Virus record (IMG/VR): IMGVR_UViG_3300027822_000026
Span: 1-37,836 of that record
Length of the DNA: 37,836 nt
Source: a virus
Direction: 5' to 3' (one strand)
Below, in pieces: positions 23,410 through 32,731 of this stretch. Made by a program: the position numbers and the translations under genes. Within the stretch, counting starts at the first letter, position 1, and each line of letters begins with the position of its first letter. The notes below the pieces were generated by a model that made no database searches, was not told where the DNA came from, and saw only the letters and a list, made by a program, of their open reading frames with translations.

Positions 23410-25239
23410 ATGAGTTTTTCCGCAGAATACATATATCGTATAATGGACCGTTACTCGGGACCACTCGACAGGATAAGCCGTTCGACTGATAAATTCCGTA
23501 GTAAGGCCGCCGCCGCTTCGAAACGAGTCGGCCGTCTAAGTAAACGTATGGAATCCGCCGGTCAAACCATGGCCAATTTTAGAACAGCTATCGGCGGGGC
23601 GGCCATTACCGCCGGCATGTTTAAATTTGCTCAGTCTGCGTCGACAATCGAGGACGCCATGGCCGATGTTGAGCGTGTCACGGGTTTAACCGGTACAACG
23701 CTTGATAAAATGCAAGAAAATTTACAACGTATGGGGCGGGCAACCGGCAGGAGCGCCGAAGGTCTGGCGGCCATAGCTTTCGAAGGTGGTAAGCTCGGTA
23801 TAGCGAACGACAGTCTCATGGATTTTGTGTTAATGGTCACAAAGACGGCCGCCGCTTTTGATATGGTGGACTCTGAAGCGGGTCGCGCTATAGGTTCAAT
23901 ACGGGCAAAACTCGGTATGACTGTCGGTGACGTAAACACCCTCATGCAACGGGTTAATTTCCTCGCTGACAATACGAGTGCGTCCGGTGCTCAGATGATA
24001 GAAATTATCGAGCGTACTTCCGGAACTTTCAAAACTTTACATATACCGAGCACAGTCACGGCCGGGTGGGCGGCTTTCGCTAATCAGGTGGAAGTATCCC
24101 CGGAACTTGCGGCGTCAGGTCTTAACATGATGATGGGGCGTTTAATGAAAATGCCGGGTATGCTCGACAAAATGTTGAAAGACCCACAGAACGCCGTTAT
24201 AAATTTCTTGAAACGTTTTGAAAAAATGCCCGAAGCCCAAAGAGGCGCCGCTATATTGAAAACGTTCGGTCAAGAGGCGGGGCGTTTTGTACTGAAAGCT
24301 GTCAGTAATACAAAATTACTTGACGACGCAATGAAAACCGCGGCGTCGAATAAAGCTCTCGGGTCCATGGACCGAGAATTTGCCAATATATTGAAGCGTA
24401 GCAGTACCGCAGGTAAACGCATCAAAGAAACTTTTATCGACATTTCTCGTACCATAGGGGCCGTTTTTCTCCGTGTTTTCGACAAATACTCGGCCCGTAT
24501 TCAGAAATCAACAGAATTTGTACTCAGATTTGTTAAAACGCACCCAGGACTTGTAAAAATAACGGCGGCAATGGCGGCATTTCTCGCAATTGTAACCGCA
24601 ATCGTGGTACCTATCGGTATTTTATTCTCTATAATTGCCGGTGGTCTTCCGATACTGTCGGCGTTAATGGCCGCGGTCGGTGCGATATCGGCACCGGTGG
24701 TTATTGCTGTCGCAGGGGTGGCCGCTTTTGTCACATGGATAACGTGGGCGTATGCAAGGTCGGCGGCGTTTAGACAATCACTCGTAAACCTTGCGGACGC
24801 GTTCAGTCCGTTACTAAATGGTTTAAAAATGCTTGTGTCATGGGTCGGTGAACGATTGGGTGTATCCTTCCAGAATTCACAAGTTCAAATGCAAGCATGG
24901 GGTGATTTTTTCGCGGTAATTATTAACGGAATTGCGGCATTGATCAAGGGTTTACTATCACCGATAGAAAGTATCAAGGAATCTATGAACATGATAATGT
25001 CGGTCGATATCGGTAAAAAATTTGAATCCTTAAAGGAGAAAATGAGTTTCGGCGGCGCGTGGGACGCTGTTAAATCCGGTCTCGGGTTCGAAACGGCTAC
25101 CGAAAAAGCCGCGTCAAGGTCTCAAGATAACAAAATGGAAGTATCCGGGCGGATCGGTGTAACAGCTTCAGGCGGTGCAAAGGTCGAAAAAGCGGACATT
25201 AATTTAAACACGGGTTATAATTTAGCGGTGGCGCATTGA
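23410..25239 (+). CDS. Tape measure protein (Mu gp42 / P2 T-like)
   Basis: 609 residues, which is short and predicts a short tail. The N-terminal part (YRIMDRYSGPLDRISRSTDKF, then ASTIEDAMADVERVTGLTG and a helical region) is the PhageMin_Tail type of tape measure. Residues about 370-440 are strongly hydrophobic (several possible membrane segments: FLAIVTAIVVPIGILF, PVVIAVAGVAAFVTWIT), consistent with release into the host membrane at ejection. It is the longest gene of the tail block and follows the chaperone once the homing gene is ignored. Confidence 0.92.
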   Translation: MSFSAEYIYRIMDRYSGPLDRISRSTDKFRSKAAAASKRVGRLSKRMESAGQTMANFRTAIGGAAITAGMFKFAQSASTIEDAMADVERVTGLTGTTLDKMQENLQRMGRATGRSAEGLAAIAFEGGKLGIANDSLMDFVLMVTKTAAAFDMVDSEAGRAIGSIRAKLGMTVGDVNTLMQRVNFLADNTSASGAQMIEIIERTSGTFKTLHIPSTVTAGWAAFANQVEVSPELAASGLNMMMGRLMKMPGMLDKMLKDPQNAVINFLKRFEKMPEAQRGAAILKTFGQEAGRFVLKAVSNTKLLDDAMKTAASNKALGSMDREFANILKRSSTAGKRIKETFIDISRTIGAVFLRVFDKYSARIQKSTEFVLRFVKTHPGLVKITAAMAAFLAIVTAIVVPIGILFSIIAGGLPILSALMAAVGAISAPVVIAVAGVAAFVTWITWAYARSAAFRQSLVNLADAFSPLLNGLKMLVSWVGERLGVSFQNSQVQMQAWGDFFAVIINGIAALIKGLLSPIESIKESMNMIMSVDIGKKFESLKEKMSFGGAWDAVKSGLGFETATEKAASRSQDNKMEVSGRIGVTASGGAKVEKADINLNTGYNLAVAH

Positions 25240-25240
25240 T

Positions 25241-26536
25241 ATGACAAGAATACGAAATTTATTACCGGCATCATGGAAAGGTATTCCGTTTTTTGTCCGT
25301 TCTGAAGTTTTGACAGAAGGCGGCCGGCGGATAGTTTTACACGATTACCCCAATAGTTCCGAAAGATTCGTCGAGGATTTGGGTCAATTACCGCCGAAAT
25401 TTAGTGTTACGGCTTTTGTAACTGGCGAGGATTTTCTCGACCGTGCGGAACAATTGGAACGTGCGTTACAGGAAGAGGGTCAAGGTCGTTTATCAATGCC
25501 GACTTTCGGGGCGCGTAATCTGTTCGCTCTACCGTACAGGAAAGACGCTTCACAAACTGAAGTCGGGGAGATTCGTTTCGAACTTGAATTCGCGGCCGGT
25601 CGAGCTATATCCGGACCGAGTAGGGCGCCGAATACTGTACAAACTGTATTTTCTCTCGGTGACACCGCGCGTATCGAAATCGGGTCCGCCCTGGAAGACC
25701 TTTGGGTACCACCGGTCGAAACCCCAAACGTTTTAACGGCACAATTTGACCTTGAGCAATTCACGCAAGCTATTGACCAATTGAGAACAACAGTCAATAA
25801 CATAAGTGATATCGACACTATTATCGATTTTATCAGTGTTAACGCCCCGTCGATAGTTCGGTCCGCGTCTGCACTTAAAACGGCTTTTATTGATGAATTG
25901 TGGCAGACCGTCAGCGTAGGTTTAACTGGCGGTGCGGGGTTTTCTGTTCTTACGGAATTGACCCGGTTCGGTTCTTCCCTTTCCCTCAGTCTTTCGGACA
26001 TAAGAAATGCGAATATTTCAGGGGTTACGCCCGAGTCTGAAGAGACCGAGATACCATTATGGTCAGAGACAACCGGTGGTCGGGTTATAAGAAATAAAAA
26101 TCGGTTGTCCATAGTAAATGCCGGTCGCGTGTCGGCCTTGGTGACAGCTTACGAACAGGCGGCCGATACTTCATATAGAACAGATACTGACATAGACGAA
26201 GCCCGGTTATCACTTGAAAACGAACATCAAAGATTAATGCGCGTCGATACTGAGGATAGAAATTTAATACAATCTCAAGCAACCGTACGGCGAGCGGTCG
26301 AAAATATACGTTTGGCCGCCCTGGATATATTAGATCAGAAGGAACAGTCAACGTTTACATTGGTCGATATAGAACGGGGCGCCCCGATAAGTTCTTTTGT
26401 ACTGGCGTATGATCTTTACGCGGAAGAATTTACGACGAGCGAGGAAGTCACGGCGAGAGGTGTGGAAATCCGAGGTTTGAACCCCGCGGAACCTTCGGAC
26501 AAATTGGATAATGGTATAACGGTATTACAATCATGA
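25241..26536 (+). CDS. Baseplate protein, Mu gpN-like (DNA circularisation N-terminal family)
   Basis: 431 residues. LLPASWKGIPFFVRSEVLTEGGRRIVLHDYP and VEDLGQLPPKFSVTAFVTGEDF, then LERALQEEGQGRLSMPTFG, match the N-terminal domain shared with Mu gpN. The remainder is mostly helical. In contractile phages this protein joins tape measure, hub and tube. The gene follows the tape measure by 1 base and overlaps the gpP-like gene (ATGA). Confidence 0.88.
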   Translation: MTRIRNLLPASWKGIPFFVRSEVLTEGGRRIVLHDYPNSSERFVEDLGQLPPKFSVTAFVTGEDFLDRAEQLERALQEEGQGRLSMPTFGARNLFALPYRKDASQTEVGEIRFELEFAAGRAISGPSRAPNTVQTVFSLGDTARIEIGSALEDLWVPPVETPNVLTAQFDLEQFTQAIDQLRTTVNNISDIDTIIDFISVNAPSIVRSASALKTAFIDELWQTVSVGLTGGAGFSVLTELTRFGSSLSLSLSDIRNANISGVTPESEETEIPLWSETTGGRVIRNKNRLSIVNAGRVSALVTAYEQAADTSYRTDTDIDEARLSLENEHQRLMRVDTEDRNLIQSQATVRRAVENIRLAALDILDQKEQSTFTLVDIERGAPISSFVLAYDLYAEEFTTSEEVTARGVEIRGLNPAEPSDKLDNGITVLQS

Positions 26537-27666
26537 GTTTTGAAATTCGCATAAACGGGGCGCCTTTTTTCTTATGGAAATCGGCCACGGTTCAAAGGTC
26601 TATCGACAGTAACGCCGGTTCGTTCAGGTTCAGTAATTCGAGCACGGTCCCGTTATCAAATTACCCGGTAAAAACCGGTGATTTTGTAGAGATATTGGTC
26701 TCAGGAATCCGAAAAGTTGCCGGCTTTGTTGATGAAATAACAGGAAGTCAAGACGAAGACAGTCACACTATTGAGGTATCCGGACGAGATAATACCTCGG
26801 ACCTTATCGATTCGAGTATTCCGGACGGTGCCAAAGTAACCGAAGGTCCGGTCCCTCTTGTTGCTTTGTGTGAGAAAATTATATCAGCTATAGGTACAAA
26901 AATAAAAGTCATAAATACCGTTTCAGACTTAGCGGATTTTACGTCACAGGATTTACAGGCGGCAGGTTCAGGCGAGACGTGTATGGCGTATCTTGTTTCA
27001 TTTGCCAGGAAAAGACAAGTTTATCTCGTTCCGGACGGTTCGGGAAATCTTGTAATATTCCGTCCGGATAAATCGAATCAGGCAGTTACACCGCTGTTAC
27101 ATAAAGTCGGGGGCATTTCGAACAACGTGGCCACATATTCCTTTAGGCAATCTCAGCAAAATAGATTTAACCAATACCTTTGTCGTTCACAAGATAATTT
27201 CGGTTTCGATCCGTTCGGGGATTACTCCGGGGAAGGTACCGACCGTAAAAATTCCGTTGAGGATTCTCAGATACGACCGAGCCGATATCTTGAAATTCAA
27301 GCCGAGGAATCCATGAACGACAAAGAATGTTCGGAGAGAGCGGCCGAGGAATCAAATATACGTCGAGCCTTTGGTACCGAGTATACAGCGTCGGTACCCG
27401 GCGTAACTCAATCCGACGGCACGTTATGGGATTTCGGGCAATTTGTCGACGTTGTAGACGATTACGCCGATATTTCCGGTAAATTCTTGATAAAATCCGT
27501 CGAGTATGCAATTGATACAGAAGGTGGAACCAGAACGCAAAATACATGTGTTCCGCCGGACGCGTACCAAGTGACCGCGGAACCTTCGAAAGAAGATAGC
27601 AGAAACGCCAAAACGGGCGAAGGTTTCCAAAGAAGCGAACCCCAGGAACAAGGGTCCATACGATGA
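26533..27666 (+). CDS. Baseplate hub protein, Mu gpP (gp44)-like
   Basis: 377 residues. SFEIRINGAPFFLWKSATVQRSIDSNAGSF, PVKTGDFVEILVSG, GFVDEITGSQDEDSHTIEVSGRDNTSDLIDSS and MAYLVSFARKRQ are typical of the Mu gp44 hub (T4 gp27-like beta domains). The C-terminal 30 residues are polar and probably disordered. Its stop overlaps the next ATG. Confidence 0.9.
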   Translation: MSFEIRINGAPFFLWKSATVQRSIDSNAGSFRFSNSSTVPLSNYPVKTGDFVEILVSGIRKVAGFVDEITGSQDEDSHTIEVSGRDNTSDLIDSSIPDGAKVTEGPVPLVALCEKIISAIGTKIKVINTVSDLADFTSQDLQAAGSGETCMAYLVSFARKRQVYLVPDGSGNLVIFRPDKSNQAVTPLLHKVGGISNNVATYSFRQSQQNRFNQYLCRSQDNFGFDPFGDYSGEGTDRKNSVEDSQIRPSRYLEIQAEESMNDKECSERAAEESNIRRAFGTEYTASVPGVTQSDGTLWDFGQFVDVVDDYADISGKFLIKSVEYAIDTEGGTRTQNTCVPPDAYQVTAEPSKEDSRNAKTGEGFQRSEPQEQGSIR

Positions 27667-28175
27667 AAAGTATATTGAATTGCATAAAAAACATATTTAA
27701 GATAGCGAAACTATTGTTCGTGGATGACTCGGAAAATTTACGTTTCGGTACGATATCCACTCTCGGGAAGACTCAGAAAGTTTTAATGTTTTCCCCTTAC
27801 GGATTAATGCACAAACCGCCGGCCGACAGTATGGTTTTACTGTGGTCACAGCAAGGACAGGAAAGTAACGGCATAGGAATTGCAGACGACCCGCGTAATC
27901 GTACGTTGAAAGATTTGTCCGAGGGTGAAGTTGCTCTCGGTAATTATTCCACCGGTCACTATATTTATTTTGACAAAGACGGGTTATGTAACATTGTTGC
28001 AAAGGATTTGAAAATATCTATTACCGATTCGGTGGAGATTGTCGGAACAGACGTTGAAATAACGAGTACGACGCTTACACACAACGGTACAAATATCGGT
28101 GATAGTCACATACATTCACAAGGGGCAGATTCGGACGGTGATACCGAAGTCGATACCGGAGGGCCGCACTCATGA
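27663..28175 (+). CDS. Baseplate spike, Mu gp45-like
   Basis: 170 residues. The N-terminal OB-like region (RFGTISTLGKTQKVLMFSPYGLMHKPP) is followed by strands that should form a triple beta helix (GLCNIVAKDLKISITDSVEI). The C-terminus SHIHSQGADSDGDT holds an HxH motif; in Mu/P2-type spikes an HxH tip binds iron. It is the membrane-piercing tip of the tube. The first 20 residues are hydrophobic/basic and not obviously a signal. Overlaps its neighbours by ATGA junctions. Confidence 0.9.
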   Translation: MKSILNCIKNIFKIAKLLFVDDSENLRFGTISTLGKTQKVLMFSPYGLMHKPPADSMVLLWSQQGQESNGIGIADDPRNRTLKDLSEGEVALGNYSTGHYIYFDKDGLCNIVAKDLKISITDSVEIVGTDVEITSTTLTHNGTNIGDSHIHSQGADSDGDTEVDTGGPHS

Positions 28176-28636
28176 ACCGACAGGATATTTTAATAAAATC
28201 AGACACCCGGGGTATATACGACGTTCAGATAGACGGGGCGGACTTTGCAAGTTCTGAGGGTTTCGAATCTGCAATAGCCGCAAGTTATTTCACAGATTCG
28301 CGGGCGCCCGCCGTACAGGTACAAGAGGCGCAGAAACGCCGCGGGTGGGTCGGTAATATTTTAACGGCCATACAATCCCGGGAACTCGGCGGTTTGCTTT
28401 GGATTCTCGATCAAGCCCGGGTTACGGACGACACTTTAAATTTTGCCAAATCTTTTGCACAGGATAGTTTACAATGGTTGATCGAGGACGGTCTGGCCCG
28501 TTCGATTCAAGTATCAGTTGCACGGAATGGTATCAGAGGAATAACAATACTGACCGACATAACGACAATCGAAAATACGGTTTTAAGATATGTCACATTG
28601 TGGCGGTCCACTGATTTAACAAGGATTTTACCATGA
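28172..28636 (+). CDS. Baseplate wedge protein, Mu gp46-like
   Basis: 154 residues. DILIKSDTRGIYDVQIDGADF, FESAIAASYFTDSRAPA, RRGWVGNI, and SLQWLIEDGLARSIQVSVARNG match the GP46/gpW-like (T4 gp25) wedge family. ATGA overlaps on both sides keep it coupled to spike and J-like genes, the same order as Mu 45-46-47. Confidence 0.9.
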   Translation: MNRQDILIKSDTRGIYDVQIDGADFASSEGFESAIAASYFTDSRAPAVQVQEAQKRRGWVGNILTAIQSRELGGLLWILDQARVTDDTLNFAKSFAQDSLQWLIEDGLARSIQVSVARNGIRGITILTDITTIENTVLRYVTLWRSTDLTRILP

Positions 28637-29991
28637 CTTTAAATTACCCGACTTTCGATGATTTAGCGGCGCAGATACGGGCGGAATTCAGAAAACAATT
28701 ACCTGAAGTCGACCCGACTGTTTTCGGATCATGGGCGAGGGCTTTGGCGGACGGTAACGCCGTATTAGCTCAGTCTATAAGTTTTTTAATTCGAGACCTC
28801 GAAAAAGAACTTTTCCCTCAAACTGCGTCGGGTGAATTCCTCGATTTATGGGGTGATTACGAAGGTCTCGAACGTAAACCGGAATCACCGTCGACAGGTA
28901 ACATATCGGTAACGGGTACCGCAGGTGTTGTGATTCCGGTTTTAACCGATTTTACGGGGAGTAATGGTATTACATACCGTTCGACAGCGGTGGCCACAAT
29001 AACGGCCGTAAATCAGACCGTAACGACATTAACTCGGTCCGGTTCTTTAGTCACGGTAGAATTACCGAACGACCACGCCCTCGCGACAGGTGTCGAAATT
29101 GTTGTGAGCGGTGCCACCGAACCCGAGTATAACGGAACTTTTATAATTACAGTGACGTCGAGAACGACTTTTCAATATACAATTACCGGAACGCCTTCGA
29201 CTCCCGCTACCGGGTCGCCAGTGTATGACGTTGACATAGCGTCGGTACCTGTCGAGGCACAATCGAACGGGTTATCGACAAATCTTGATTCCGGAGCGCA
29301 ATTATCATTTGTTGCACCGGGTGTCACGAATGCAGACGACCCGGGTTTGGTTCAATTCGACGGATTATCCGGAGGCGCTTCGGAAGAAACGGACGAGGAT
29401 TACAGAACCCGTATCCTACTGTCCCGTTCGATCATCGAAGGTGTGTTCACTCCGGATCAAATAAAACTTGCAGCGCTGTCAGTATCCGGAAATACCCGGG
29501 CATTCGTGAAAAAACCGACTTTATCAGTTTGCGCGGGCGGCTCCGGCTCGGCCACCGACCCCGTACCCGGTCAGACTTCCGTTTTCATACTGAGAGATAA
29601 CGACCCGAGTATTATACCTTCACAATCTGTTCTTGACACGACAAAACAGGCTATAATAGACGACGGGGCGTTACCTGCACACACAAGCGAGGTCGATTTA
29701 TTTGTCGAAGCTCCGGACCTTGTGGAAACTGATTTCGATTTTACTGCACTTAACCCGGATACACCGACCATGCGTACGGCGGTTCAAGAACAATTAGAAG
29801 CCTTTTTCGAGGATACCGTCGATTTTGAAGAGACAGTAACCGAGGCGAGTTATCTCGGGTCTATTCAGGCGACCCAGGATTTACAAACAGGGGAGTTTAT
29901 AATATCTTTTTCATTGTCCACGCCTTCGGGTGATATAGTTGTAACCGACGGTGAAATAGCGTCATTGGGTGACGTAACTTTCAGTATATAA
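28633..29991 (+). CDS. Baseplate J-like protein, Mu gp47-like, with inserted beta module
   Basis: 452 residues. The N-terminus (YPTFDDLAAQIRAEF, SGEFLDLWGDYEGLERKP) and later GASEETDEDYRTRILLSRS with GNTRAFVKKPT define the baseplate J family. Residues about 130-195 add a module (VTVELPNDHALATGVEIVVSG, EYNGTFIITVTSRTTFQYTI, TPATGSP) that resembles the inserted module in the protein encoded at 18512. The protein forms the hexagonal baseplate with the gp46- and gp48-like proteins. Confidence 0.9.
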   Translation: MTLNYPTFDDLAAQIRAEFRKQLPEVDPTVFGSWARALADGNAVLAQSISFLIRDLEKELFPQTASGEFLDLWGDYEGLERKPESPSTGNISVTGTAGVVIPVLTDFTGSNGITYRSTAVATITAVNQTVTTLTRSGSLVTVELPNDHALATGVEIVVSGATEPEYNGTFIITVTSRTTFQYTITGTPSTPATGSPVYDVDIASVPVEAQSNGLSTNLDSGAQLSFVAPGVTNADDPGLVQFDGLSGGASEETDEDYRTRILLSRSIIEGVFTPDQIKLAALSVSGNTRAFVKKPTLSVCAGGSGSATDPVPGQTSVFILRDNDPSIIPSQSVLDTTKQAIIDDGALPAHTSEVDLFVEAPDLVETDFDFTALNPDTPTMRTAVQEQLEAFFEDTVDFEETVTEASYLGSIQATQDLQTGEFIISFSLSTPSGDIVVTDGEIASLGDVTFSI

Positions 29992-30000
29992 CGGGGTAAT

Positions 30001-30612
30001 ATGGGAAATAATATTTTCAAAGCACCGGACGACACAAGTCAGCAAATGGCGGATAGCTTACCTGTCGGTAGAGCGTGGGCGTCCAAAAATATCGACGATA
30101 GTAATCTCCGGCTTTTGATTAATTCCCTTTCCGTAGCTCATAATCTAACGCAACAACAGGTCGAATTACTCGAAGATGAATTCCGTATCCTGCAAACGTT
30201 CGATTTGCTTGAAGATTGGGAAAAATCCGTCGGTATTCCGGACGAATGTCTTGCGGAGTCTGAAACTTTAGAGCAACGTCGACAGGCCGTAATAGACCGT
30301 TTACGTAAAATGCCTATTGTCACACTTGAAGAAACCGAATATTACGTAAACTCGCTATTCCCGGGTTTAAATATAGAATTGGTACCGGGCGTGGAATATT
30401 TTACTTTTGAATATGAATTCGAGGCGCCGTTTCTCGGTGACGTATCCGAAAAATTTATACTTGTGGTTAAAGTGCCGGTGTCGGGTGAGTCTTTCGAATA
30501 TGATTTTGAATTGCCTTTTATCGGCGGTCCTGATACGATACGATTAAGGTGTTTACTTGAAAAAATAGTACCGGCAAATGTATATGTAATTATAGAATTT
30601 ACGGGGGCGTAA
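30001..30612 (+). CDS. Tail tip/baseplate protein, Mu gp48-like (DUF2313)
   Basis: 203 residues. ADSLPVGRAWASKNIDDSNLRLLINSL, DLLEDWEKSVGIPDECLA and LEQRRQAVIDRLRKMP are characteristic of DUF2313/YmfQ. The C-terminal half has two similar beta segments (FTFEYEFEAPFLG and FEYDFELPFIGG). It is the last baseplate component before the fibre gene. Confidence 0.88.
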   Translation: MGNNIFKAPDDTSQQMADSLPVGRAWASKNIDDSNLRLLINSLSVAHNLTQQQVELLEDEFRILQTFDLLEDWEKSVGIPDECLAESETLEQRRQAVIDRLRKMPIVTLEETEYYVNSLFPGLNIELVPGVEYFTFEYEFEAPFLGDVSEKFILVVKVPVSGESFEYDFELPFIGGPDTIRLRCLLEKIVPANVYVIIEFTGA

Positions 30613-31353
30613 ATGAGAGACTATCAGACTAAAGCAAATCAAAGCGGATTACCGGATAGTATAACCGCTGAAAAATTCGGGGCGGGCGAGGCTAATTCCA
30701 CACTCACAGAAAGTAAAACGGCGGTTTCGAGTTCCGGGCAAACACTTGCACCGGCAGACGGTACAGGGGAAATTACTGACCAATTAGCGCGGGCGCTTGC
30801 TATTTACGGTGGCGGTGGGGCTGAATATATGGTGGACACCGGTGCCGCGAATGCTTATGTATTAAACCCTGTGTTTCCTAAAAAAGCTGCGTCGGCGTAT
30901 TTTGACGGTATGACCGTGTCTTTTAAACCGGGAAATTTGAATACCGGGGCATCTACGGTGAATGTCGCATCTATCGGGGTAAAAAGTGTTACGGACATTG
31001 GCGGAAACGCTTTGATTGGGGGTGAAATATCCAGTTTCGTCACTCTTCGATATAATCTCGCATCTGATAGATTCGAATCGATTCATTTGGGAACTTTGAA
31101 TGCGGGGTCGCCGGGGTACGTTATATTTGAAAACGGTTTGATAGCACAGTGGGCGACAGTCGGGTCAGGTAGTACGGCCGCTGTTTTTCCAATAACATTC
31201 CCAAATGCGGTATTTGAGGTTTTTATAGTTGTTGAACAAAATAGCGTCACAAATGTTATCGGAAATACTTTTTTTGTATCTTCGAAAACGACAACCGGAT
31301 TTTCGAGGGCAGCATCCGGAATACAAGCAATTTATTTAGCTATAGGATATTAG
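30613..31353 (+). CDS. Tail fibre / receptor-binding protein
   Basis: 246 residues, short for a fibre. The N-terminal 40 residues would bind the baseplate. The central part has repeats typical of fibre shafts (YVLNPVFPKKAASAYFDG, VSFKPGNLNTGASTVNVASIG). The C-terminal 80 residues (GYVIFENGLIAQWATVG, FPITFPNAVFEVFIV, TTGFSRAASG) match the gp53-like knob found at the end of many fibres. Starts immediately after the gp48-like stop and is followed by an assembly protein gene. Confidence 0.85.
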   Translation: MRDYQTKANQSGLPDSITAEKFGAGEANSTLTESKTAVSSSGQTLAPADGTGEITDQLARALAIYGGGGAEYMVDTGAANAYVLNPVFPKKAASAYFDGMTVSFKPGNLNTGASTVNVASIGVKSVTDIGGNALIGGEISSFVTLRYNLASDRFESIHLGTLNAGSPGYVIFENGLIAQWATVGSGSTAAVFPITFPNAVFEVFIVVEQNSVTNVIGNTFFVSSKTTTGFSRAASGIQAIYLAIGY

Positions 31354-31361
31354 GAGACTAT

Positions 31362-31787
31362 ATGAAAATTTTTTATAGCCCGTCATCTCAAGGGTTTTAT
31401 GTGGATAGTATATCAAAAGATATACCGGAAGATAAAATCGAGATAAGTCAGGAAGAACATACGTTTTTACTTTCTTCAGGGGGGTCTATAGCGTTAGGCC
31501 CGTCCGGTAAACCGGAAATAAAACCGTCAAGATTCCATACTTTAACAAATGATGGCGCGGCATGGGAGGTGACCTCCGAAAATGAAACCGCCAAGATAGC
31601 CGAGGAATCCGAACAGGCGCGACTATCCAAGTACCAACAGGGTAAAGAGTCGAGTGGCTTAAAAGGCGTCACGGTGGAACAGGCGAGGACGTGGGTTGAC
31701 AACAAACTCGATAGTGCGGGTACCACGGCGGAGAAAATCGAGGCGATGCGGGACATTTTCCATAAAATAGTCGTTTTTCTTGTGTAG
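31362..31787 (+). CDS. Tail fibre assembly protein
   Basis: 141 residues. IFYSPSSQGFYVDSISKDIPED, KIEISQEEHTFLLSSGG and a helical C-terminus (GVTVEQARTWVDNKLDSA, AEKIEAMRDIFHKIV) fit fibre assembly chaperones of the Mu/lambda Tfa type. Position behind the fibre gene supports it. Confidence 0.75.
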   Translation: MKIFYSPSSQGFYVDSISKDIPEDKIEISQEEHTFLLSSGGSIALGPSGKPEIKPSRFHTLTNDGAAWEVTSENETAKIAEESEQARLSKYQQGKESSGLKGVTVEQARTWVDNKLDSAGTTAEKIEAMRDIFHKIVVFLV

Positions 31788-31793
31788 GTAATC

Positions 31794-32201
31794 ATGTCTG
31801 ATAAAGAATTTTTCTTGATACTCGCCGTTGTTCTCGCCGTTGTTCAATTCCTTTATCGACTATGGGATAAGAAAGATAACAAGCTTGTTATAACGGCAAT
31901 AACGACCGCTGTCGAATCTTTCACCCCACATATTGAACGAACCCGGAGAACGTACGGTATTGTGAAAGATTTAAAAAAAATGCACGATGTCAGGGACGAC
32001 GACGGGCGCCCCTTGTGGTACATGCCGAAAGAAATTCTCGAGACTCAGCGGGAAATTGTAGCGACTCAACATTTAATGGCCGAGAATCAGCGTAACACAC
32101 TGGTACTCATGGAAAAGGTACTTGATAAGGTCGATAGGCATCACGATAATTGTAAAGATCAATTTACAATTTTGAAGACAGAAAGTAACGGGGAGTCATA
32201 G
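31794..32201 (+). CDS. Membrane-anchored helical protein of the lysis block
   Basis: 135 residues. One membrane helix (about 5-22, EFFLILAVVLAVVQFLYRLW) is followed by a soluble, largely helical, charged region with a likely coiled coil (about 80-120). No lipobox and no second hydrophobic segment. Directly upstream of the endopeptidase gene, it could be a holin, an inner-membrane spanin-like protein or another lysis factor; the sequence does not decide. I see no separate outer-membrane spanin gene. Confidence 0.6.
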   Translation: MSDKEFFLILAVVLAVVQFLYRLWDKKDNKLVITAITTAVESFTPHIERTRRTYGIVKDLKKMHDVRDDDGRPLWYMPKEILETQREIVATQHLMAENQRNTLVLMEKVLDKVDRHHDNCKDQFTILKTESNGES

Positions 32202-32205
32202 GTAT

Positions 32206-32568
32206 ATGTATAATTTCGAAGAAAAAGAACTCGGTTGTCGTTGCGGTAAATGCGCTGTTGATTTTGAGCGTATGAATCCTGAAACCATGCAGAAAATAGA
32301 AGCCGCCAGGATAATTGCGGGAATCCCGTTTACTGTCCGGTCTGCAATGCGCTGTATTACACACAATGCGGCGGAGGGTGGTTCCAATGACTCGTCACAT
32401 TTGGAAGGGTACGCGATTGACGTCGAGGCCAATAACAGTCGTCAAAGATTTATCATAATCGACGCTCTGATACGTGCGGGTTTTACACGAATCGGTATCG
32501 GCCGAACATTCATTCATTTTGACGACGATCCTTTAAAGGACGAAAGGGTGGTATGGTTATATGATTAA
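32206..32568 (+). CDS. M15-family peptidoglycan peptidase (endolysin)
   Basis: 120 residues. FTVRSAMRCITHNAAEGG and SSHLEGYAIDV (H65, D72) with FIHFDDD (H104) give the zinc ligands of the M15A peptidases, and VVWLYD is the usual end. Such enzymes cut peptide cross-links in peptidoglycan. Two cysteine pairs near the N-terminus (CRCGKC) are unusual extras. No signal peptide, so release needs a holin; candidates flank it on both sides. Overlaps the next small gene by 8 bases. Confidence 0.88.
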   Translation: MYNFEEKELGCRCGKCAVDFERMNPETMQKIEAARIIAGIPFTVRSAMRCITHNAAEGGSNDSSHLEGYAIDVEANNSRQRFIIIDALIRAGFTRIGIGRTFIHFDDDPLKDERVVWLYD

Positions 32569-32731
32569 TCCATTTGCATATTTTATGAATTTATCCCCAC
32601 GGGTTAAAATGACTTTAATCATTTGTGGAACAATTACTATGTGTTTATTCATGTATCTTGCAGTTGAAACCGGTATTTTTGACGATATAGTATGTTACTT
32701 TTTAACGGACGGTACGGAAGGTAAAAAATGA
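32561..32731 (+). CDS. Small single-membrane-span protein, candidate holin
   Basis: 56 residues, starting MINPFAYFMNLSPRVKM. A hydrophobic helix at about 18-36 (TLIICGTITMCLFMYLAV) is followed by a short acidic end. Its ATG lies inside the peptidase gene (8-base overlap), and its stop overlaps the lipase start (ATGA at 32728-32731). Coupling on both sides and lysis-block context support a real gene; a holin or pinholin role is inference. Confidence 0.62.
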   Translation: MINPFAYFMNLSPRVKMTLIICGTITMCLFMYLAVETGIFDDIVCYFLTDGTEGKK

